From the NCBI GenBank assembly GCA_905235345.1, contig CAJOLO010000041.1, positions 1 through 11,675 of the forward strand: 11,675 nt of DNA. The letters are read 5' to 3'. This stretch comes from an uncultured Lachnospiraceae bacterium. GTDB lineage: Bacteria > Bacillota > Clostridia > Lachnospirales > Lachnospiraceae. The position numbers were made by a program, and so were the translations under genes. Numbering within the stretch: the stretch's first letter is position 1; each line of letters starts with the position of its first letter. The notes under the pieces were generated by a model. The model saw nothing but the letters and a program-made list of their open reading frames with translations. It did no database searches and was not told the DNA's origin. Below are positions 8,846 to 11,675 of this stretch, piece after piece.

Positions 8846-9217
8846 TTACTTAAGAGTAACCTTAGCTCCCTCAGCCTCTAACTTAGTCTTGATGTCCTCA
8901 GCCTCAGCCTTAGAAGCACCTTCCTTAACAATCTTAGGTGCGCCGTCTACAACTTCTTTAGCTTCCTTAAGTCCAAGACCTGTTACCTCACGAACAACCT
9001 TGATAACCTTAACCTTGTTAGCTCCAACCTCTGTAAGCTCAACATCAAACTCATCCTTCTCAGCTGCTGCATCTCCGCCTGCTGCTGCACCTGCTGCTGC
9101 AACTACAACGCCTGCTGCTGCAGATACGCCAAACTCTTCCTCACAAGCTTTAACTAAATCATTCAACTCTAAAACGCTTAATTTCTTGATCTCTTCGATA
9201 AATTCCTGAGTAGTCAT
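8846..9217 (-). CDS. rplL: 50S ribosomal protein L7/L12
   Basis: L7/L12 dimers form the flexible ribosomal stalk that recruits and activates the translation GTPases. The 123-residue product has the usual three parts: a helical N-terminal dimerisation region (1-30), an Ala/Gly-rich hinge (about 33-53), and a globular C-terminal domain (about 57-123) containing VREVTGLGLKEAKEVVDGAP, the factor-binding helix region. I start at the ATG at 9217, 8 nt after GGAGG. An ATG at 9232 lies upstream of and overlaps that ribosome site, so it is not favoured. The length is normal. It is transcribed with rplJ, with an unusually long 191-nt gap between them, and is followed by a hairpin before rpoB. Confidence 0.97.
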   Translation of the reverse strand: MTTQEFIEEIKKLSVLELNDLVKACEEEFGVSAAAGVVVAAAGAAAGGDAAAEKDEFDVELTEVGANKVKVIKVVREVTGLGLKEAKEVVDGAPKIVKEGASKAEAEDIKTKLEAEGAKVTLK

Positions 9218-9265
9218 TATTAATTCCTCCATTTTAAAATCATTTTTATAATTATTGGTTAATCC

Positions 9266-9290
9266 GGTCTTGTCTCAACATTTCAAGACC
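9266..9290 (-). other. Hairpin in the rplJ-rplL spacer
   Basis: GGTCTTG and CAAGACC form a 7-bp stem with an 11-nt loop. It lies about 50 nt upstream of the rplL start and has no U-run after it, so it does not look like a terminator. It may be a processing or stability element that helps raise L7/L12 output, since about four copies or more are needed per L10. The role is an inference. Confidence 0.4.
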
Positions 9291-9396
9291 ATATCAGAAT
9301 CTAATCTTAATAGCATTAATTTCAATTCTTAAAATGTCTATGTTCCTAATATAAGTATCCTGTAATTCATCCTATATTAATGAAACATTACTTATT

Positions 9397-9414
9397 GCAT
9401 AAGATATCTTATGC
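9397..9414. repeat. Perfect 18-bp palindrome over the rplJ stop codon
   Basis: GCATAAGATATCTTATGC reads the same on both strands and includes the TAA stop of rplJ (9409-9411). It could form a hairpin or cruciform, or be a binding site. No U-run follows, so it is not a standard terminator. Confidence 0.5.
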
Positions 9415-9915
9415 CTCTGCAGGTGCTTCGCCTTCACCTTTTTCTGCAATCTGCTTAAGCACTCTTGCAAAATTGGTAACAGGTGACTGTAAGCTTCCAA
9501 GCATCTTTGAAAGAAGCTCTTCTCTTGAAGGAATGCTTGAAATAGTCTTGATTCCCGCCTGATCATAGAAAGTTCCCTCAACAACTCCGCATTTGATCTC
9601 TAATGCTTCTGCTTCCTTAGTAAACTTAGCAAGAATTCTTGCCGGTGCTGTTGCATCATCCTTAGAGATAGCAATTGCGCTAGGTCCTTCCAATGAATCC
9701 TTCAAAGCATCGAACTCTGTTCCCTCGATTGCAAAACGCACCATTGTGTTCTTGTATACCTTATAGATAACACCTGCTTCACGAAGTTCTTTACGAAGCT
9801 TTGTGTCCTGCTCTACAGTAAGACCACGATAGTCAACAAGTACTGCTGACTGTGCGCCATCAAGATTAGCTTTGATCTCCTCCACGATAGGCTGCTTTAA
9901 CTCTACCTTTGCCAT
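9409..9915 (-). CDS. rplJ: 50S ribosomal protein L10
   Basis: L10 anchors the L7/L12 dimers to the large subunit, and with L7/L12 it represses its own mRNA. The 168-residue protein begins MAKVELKQPIVEEIKANLDG, with the typical VLVDYRGLTVEQDTKLRKEL and YKVYKNTMVRFA of the rRNA and L11-binding domain (about 1-100). The C-terminal helix that carries L7/L12 lies at about 129-160 (REELLSKMLGSLQSPVTNFA). Length is normal for the family. The ATG at 9915 follows AAGGAGG by 10 nt. The gene has its own promoter, leader and attenuator just upstream. Confidence 0.97.
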   Translation of the reverse strand: MAKVELKQPIVEEIKANLDGAQSAVLVDYRGLTVEQDTKLRKELREAGVIYKVYKNTMVRFAIEGTEFDALKDSLEGPSAIAISKDDATAPARILAKFTKEAEALEIKCGVVEGTFYDQAGIKTISSIPSREELLSKMLGSLQSPVTNFARVLKQIAEKGEGEAPAEA

Positions 9916-9971
9916 CGTATATGTGCCTCCTTATATATATTAATGACTGCACGATATAATTGAGTAAATAA

Positions 9972-9998
9972 GACAACGTTGCTTTTCTACCCGTTGTC
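9972..9998 (-). promoter_or_regulatory. Hairpin between the attenuator and the rplJ start
   Basis: GACAACG and CGTTGTC make a 7-bp stem with a 13-nt loop, about 55 nt upstream of the rplJ ATG and downstream of the terminator. It is not followed by a U-run. It would be present only in read-through transcripts, so it may affect stability or translation of rplJ. The function is not visible from sequence. Confidence 0.4.
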
Positions 9999-10002
9999 CT
10001 AT

Positions 10003-10032
10003 AAAAAAGCTCCGTGTCCAAAGACACGGAGC
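10003..10032 (-). terminator. Intrinsic terminator within the rplJ leader (attenuator)
   Basis: GCTCCGTGTC and GACACGGAGC form a perfect 10-bp stem with a 4-nt loop (10019-10022), followed by six U in the minus-strand RNA. It sits between the rplJ promoter and the rplJ gene. It must therefore be bypassed for expression, which is the layout of a transcription attenuator. Confidence 0.85.
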
Positions 10033-10037
10033 GAAAC

Positions 10038-10150
10038 GTCATATAAGTATATCAATCTTAACAAGCTTAAGATATAATAATCCATGACTCTTCCTCGGCA
10101 GGCGCAATGCTTACACCATCAATGGTACCTGCTGTCTTCGGCAGCACATC
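10038..10150 (-). promoter_or_regulatory. Ribosomal protein L10 leader (autoregulatory mRNA element)
   Basis: The leader RNA contains GCTGCCGAAGACAGCAGG (rc of about 10131-10148) and CCTGCCGAGG (rc of about 10092-10101). In them GCAGG pairs with CCTGC around an inner ACCAT-TG-ATGGT hairpin. This resembles the L10 leader known from Firmicutes, where L10 with L7/L12 binds and promotes termination. Between this element and the terminator lies a further long imperfect stem (10038-10088), with GTCAT/ATGAC at its base and ATCTTAA/TTAAGAT near its loop. It may take part in switching. The protein-binding claim is from family knowledge; the pairing is visible here. Confidence 0.75.
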
Positions 10151-10157
10151 AGTTGAT

Positions 10158-10186
10158 ATAGTATCACACTGCATGATGGTTGTCAA
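10158..10186 (-). promoter_or_regulatory. Strong sigma-A promoter for rplJL
   Basis: On the minus strand a perfect TTGACA (rc of 10181-10186), exactly 17 nt, and TACTAT (rc of 10158-10163), with TGA before the -10 giving an extended element. It starts about 40 nt after the dapB stop. It produces a leader of about 235 nt before rplJ. Confidence 0.8.
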
Positions 10187-10225
10187 CATTTTTTCTCAGA
10201 AAGTTCTAAAATCTATAATATATAA

Positions 10226-10987
10226 TCATTTTGCATCTATAACATCAGCCATGTCATACATTCCCGCAGGCTTTCCTGCAAGAAACTTAGCCGCTTCAAT
10301 AGCACCTTTGGCAAATACGGACTTGCTGTATGCAGTATGATTAAATGTGATGACCTCATCCGTTCCGGCAAAGATCACATCATGTACCCCTACTATTGTA
10401 CCACCGCGAACCGCTGAAATTCCTATCTCTTTATCCGGGCGCTGCTCACTTCTGGTACTTCTGTCATACACATACTCATACTCATTACCCAAAGCTTCAT
10501 TTACCGAGTCTGCAAGAGCCAGTGCTGTTCCGCTCGGAGCATCCTTCTTAAGTCTGTGATGCTGCTCAACAACCTCAATATCATAGCCGGCAGGTCCGAA
10601 CACCTTAGCCGCATCCTTCAATAGTTTAAGTAAAGTATTGATTCCAAGAGACATATTGGCAGACTTAAGCACTGCCACATCCTTAGATGTTTCCTTAACA
10701 AGTTCTAACTGCTCCTCTGAAAGTCCGGTTGTACATAAAACCACAGGAATCTTTCTCTCCTTACTGAACTTCAACAATTTGTCAATCGCCACTGCCGCTG
10801 CGAAATCTATGATAACATCCGCCTCAACATCACATGCAAAAATGTCGGTAAATACCGGATAACCGTTATCTCTGTTATCCACAATATCGATTCCCGCAAC
10901 AATCTGAGCATCATTATCCTTCGAAACAAGGTCTGTTATTACCTGTCCCATATGACCATTACAGCCATGCATTATTATTCTTGTCAT
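10226..10987 (-). CDS. dapB: 4-hydroxy-tetrahydrodipicolinate reductase
   Basis: DapB reduces 4-hydroxy-tetrahydrodipicolinate with NAD(P)H in the cytoplasmic pathway to diaminopimelate (cell wall) and lysine. The 253-residue product has the N-terminal nucleotide-binding motif HGCNGHMGQ (7-15), TTG (86-88), SANMSLGIN (109-117) and the catalytic EQHHRLKKDAPSGTA (141-155), which carries the family His and Lys. It ends with the characteristic GKPAGMYDMADV. I start at the ATG at 10987, preceded by AAAGGA at a 9-nt spacing. The frame continues upstream to 11086, but those 33 residues (including NDSKNPGTLAS) are read from the palindromic repeat and do not resemble DapB. No dapA lies upstream in the window. 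No clear terminator separates dapB from the rplJ promoter, so read-through into rplJL is possible. Confidence 0.95.
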   Translation of the reverse strand: MTRIIMHGCNGHMGQVITDLVSKDNDAQIVAGIDIVDNRDNGYPVFTDIFACDVEADVIIDFAAAVAIDKLLKFSKERKIPVVLCTTGLSEEQLELVKETSKDVAVLKSANMSLGINTLLKLLKDAAKVFGPAGYDIEVVEQHHRLKKDAPSGTALALADSVNEALGNEYEYVYDRSTRSEQRPDKEIGISAVRGGTIVGVHDVIFAGTDEVITFNHTAYSKSVFAKGAIEAAKFLAGKPAGMYDMADVIDAK

Positions 10988-11048
10988 TTGCTTTTTTCCT
11001 TTCTTTATCTCAATTAAATTGCTGATTTTGGGGTTATGGTTGACGGAC

Positions 11049-11070
11049 GCAAGAGTCCCGGGATTCTTGC
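11049..11070. repeat. 22-bp near-perfect palindrome upstream of dapB
   Basis: The sequence centres on TCCCGGGA, with CAAGA/TCTTG arms and one mismatched pair. It would form a hairpin in the dapB 5' leader, about 60-80 nt before the ATG. Its first 15 nt (GCAAGAGTCCCGGGA) recur as a direct repeat at 11481-11495. Confidence 0.7.
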
Positions 11071-11114
11071 TGTCATTGGATACCACAACTATTAGTGCAA
11101 ATAATATGAAGCAT

Positions 11115-11143
11115 CTTGTAAATTAATAGTTTATTACCTTCAA
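11115..11143 (-). promoter_or_regulatory. Weak candidate promoter for dapB
   Basis: On the minus strand TTGAAG (rc of 11138-11143), 17 nt, TACAAG (rc of 11115-11120). Each hexamer matches the consensus at four of six bases. The -35 sits on the outer edge of the 258-bp inverted repeat. It is the best spaced pair I found upstream of dapB, but it is not strong. Confidence 0.3.
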
Positions 11144-11396
11144 TGAACAGCCGGCAGGCAGATATAAGGGCTCGGTCCTATGGCATTTTAGTAAGGGATT
11201 AGAGCTTCTTGGTGTCCCGTAAGTTTCATAGCGATGCGAGCCACGGATGGCGAGCAAGGCGAGACTGAGACAGGATGTCGAATGGAAGCCGGTCGCGGAC
11301 GGTATAGAAGTCTTGGCGGGACACTTAGAAGTCTCAATCCCGTCTAAACAGCCATAGGACCGAGCCCTTATATCTGCCTGCCGGCTGTTCGTTGAA
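11139..11396. repeat. 258-bp element with long inverted-repeat arms (unidentified)
   Basis: The left arm (11139-11219) and right arm (11317-11396) are inverted copies. Their outer 46 nt differ at one position, which is a G-U pair in plus-strand RNA. The inner parts match in blocks (TTTAG, GGGATT, CTTCT, GTGTCCCG) separated by small mismatches. The centre of 97 nt contains GCGATGCGAGCCACGGATGG and looks richer in G+C than the surrounding spacers. Frames inside it resemble no protein I know. The form suits a MITE-like dispersed repeat or a large structured RNA. I cannot identify a family. No clear target-site duplication is seen: the flanks are themselves part of the inverted match. Confidence 0.85.
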
Positions 11397-11495
11397 AACA
11401 CTATGTCCCTTTTTTATTAGTATTCGATTTATTGAAAACACTAAACTACATTGTATTTATCGTAGTGGCATCCAATGACAGCAAGAGTCCCGGGA

Positions 11496-11675
11496 ACATG
11501 CGGTGCTTTGTATGACATCTGGGAGGAAATTAGAGTTTCTTAATATCCCGCTATACTCCCAGCGGATGCCGGACATGCGGAGCAGTTCTTGGTGAGTGCT
11601 TGCCACGAACCTTAGAACTGCCCATATGATAGGTCTCAGAAGGTTCAAGTCCGAAGGACGCAGAAGCTTCTGCTA
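11496..11675. repeat. Second, diverged repeat element related to the 258-bp element (cut by the right edge)
   Basis: Positions 11529-11550 match 11198-11219 of the first element at 18 of 22 bases, all differences being transitions. TTCTTGGTG at 11586-11594 also recurs there. Internal stems are CTGGGAG with CTCCCAG (11519-11525 and 11556-11562) and GCAGTTCT with AGAACTGC (11582-11589 and 11614-11621). ACATGCGG(T/A)GC is repeated directly at 11496 and 11573. A perfect 14-bp palindrome GCAGAAGCTTCTGC lies at 11660-11673. I see no gene here. The element probably continues past the edge. Confidence 0.6.

Larger units (their letters stand above)
11056..11495. repeat. Outer inverted repeat pair flanking the 258-bp element
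   Basis: Positions 11056-11086 and 11465-11495 are 31-nt inverted repeats with two mismatches; both contain the TTGCTGTCATTGGAT core in rc or direct form. They lie at 52 and 68 nt from the inner element, making one nested dyad. The intervals between outer and inner arms are AT-rich. The right interval includes a 12-bp direct repeat TTGAAAACACTA (11392-11403 and 11432-11443). No coding frame in the region looks real. Confidence 0.75.

Noticed and set aside
1126..10862. Plus-strand open frames opposite rpoC, rpoB, rplL, rplJ and dapB
   Set aside because: They are shadows of the minus-strand genes, without ribosome sites or recognisable products.
10226..11086. Longer dapB starting at 11086
   Set aside because: The extra 33 residues come from palindromic repeat sequence and lack DapB character; a ribosome site fits the ATG at 10987, directly before the nucleotide-binding motif.
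10988..11140. Lysine riboswitch upstream of dapB
   Set aside because: The conserved L-box core segments were not found; the region is occupied by the palindrome and AT-rich sequence.
11123..11648. Open frames of 63-92 codons on the minus strand in the repeat region
   Set aside because: They run through the inverted repeats, have no convincing ribosome sites and resemble no protein family; they are most likely by-products of the repeats.
11642..11652. GGTTCAAGTCC resembling a tRNA T-arm
   Set aside because: No D-arm, anticodon arm or acceptor stem could be placed around it; the similarity is limited to this short string.

Overview
The window is a chromosomal segment of a Gram-positive member of the Clostridia, most likely Lachnospiraceae. 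This rests on the look of RpoB, RpoC, L10, L7/L12 and DapB, on the AT-rich spacers, and on AGGAGG-type ribosome binding sites. It is a judgement by eye, with no database search. Every protein gene I can support is on the minus strand, so transcription runs from high to low coordinates.

In transcription order: positions about 10990-11675 hold no convincing gene but a dense set of nested inverted repeats. dapB (lysine and diaminopimelate synthesis) follows. A strong promoter with an L10-type mRNA leader and an intrinsic terminator (a probable attenuator) comes next, then rplJ (L10) and rplL (L7/L12). A spacer of about 360 nt follows, carrying a post-rplL hairpin, further potential RNA structure and a near-consensus promoter. 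It leads to rpoB and rpoC, the two catalytic subunits of RNA polymerase. A hairpin terminator closes that unit. Beyond it a separate promoter drives a PilT-like type IV pilus ATPase that runs off the left edge.

The core is the classic ribosomal stalk and RNA polymerase cluster, with two unusual points. First, dapB sits directly upstream of the rplJ promoter, where rplK-rplA is usually found. Second, the 3' end of rpoC carries an apparent frame break: after the conserved IPAGT near residue 1175 the frame runs into 21 unrelated residues and stops, while the expected continuation (YRSVKLDSEEE and a long acidic tail) is intact in another frame. The gap matches loss of about 10 nt. It is either a real mutation or a sequence error.

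The most unexplained DNA is upstream of dapB. A 258-bp element has arms of about 80 nt, whose outer 46 nt match at all but one position. A second 31-bp inverted pair flanks it, and a diverged relative of its motif lies toward the right edge. I cannot name this element. It could be a dispersed non-coding repeat (MITE-like) or a large structured RNA.
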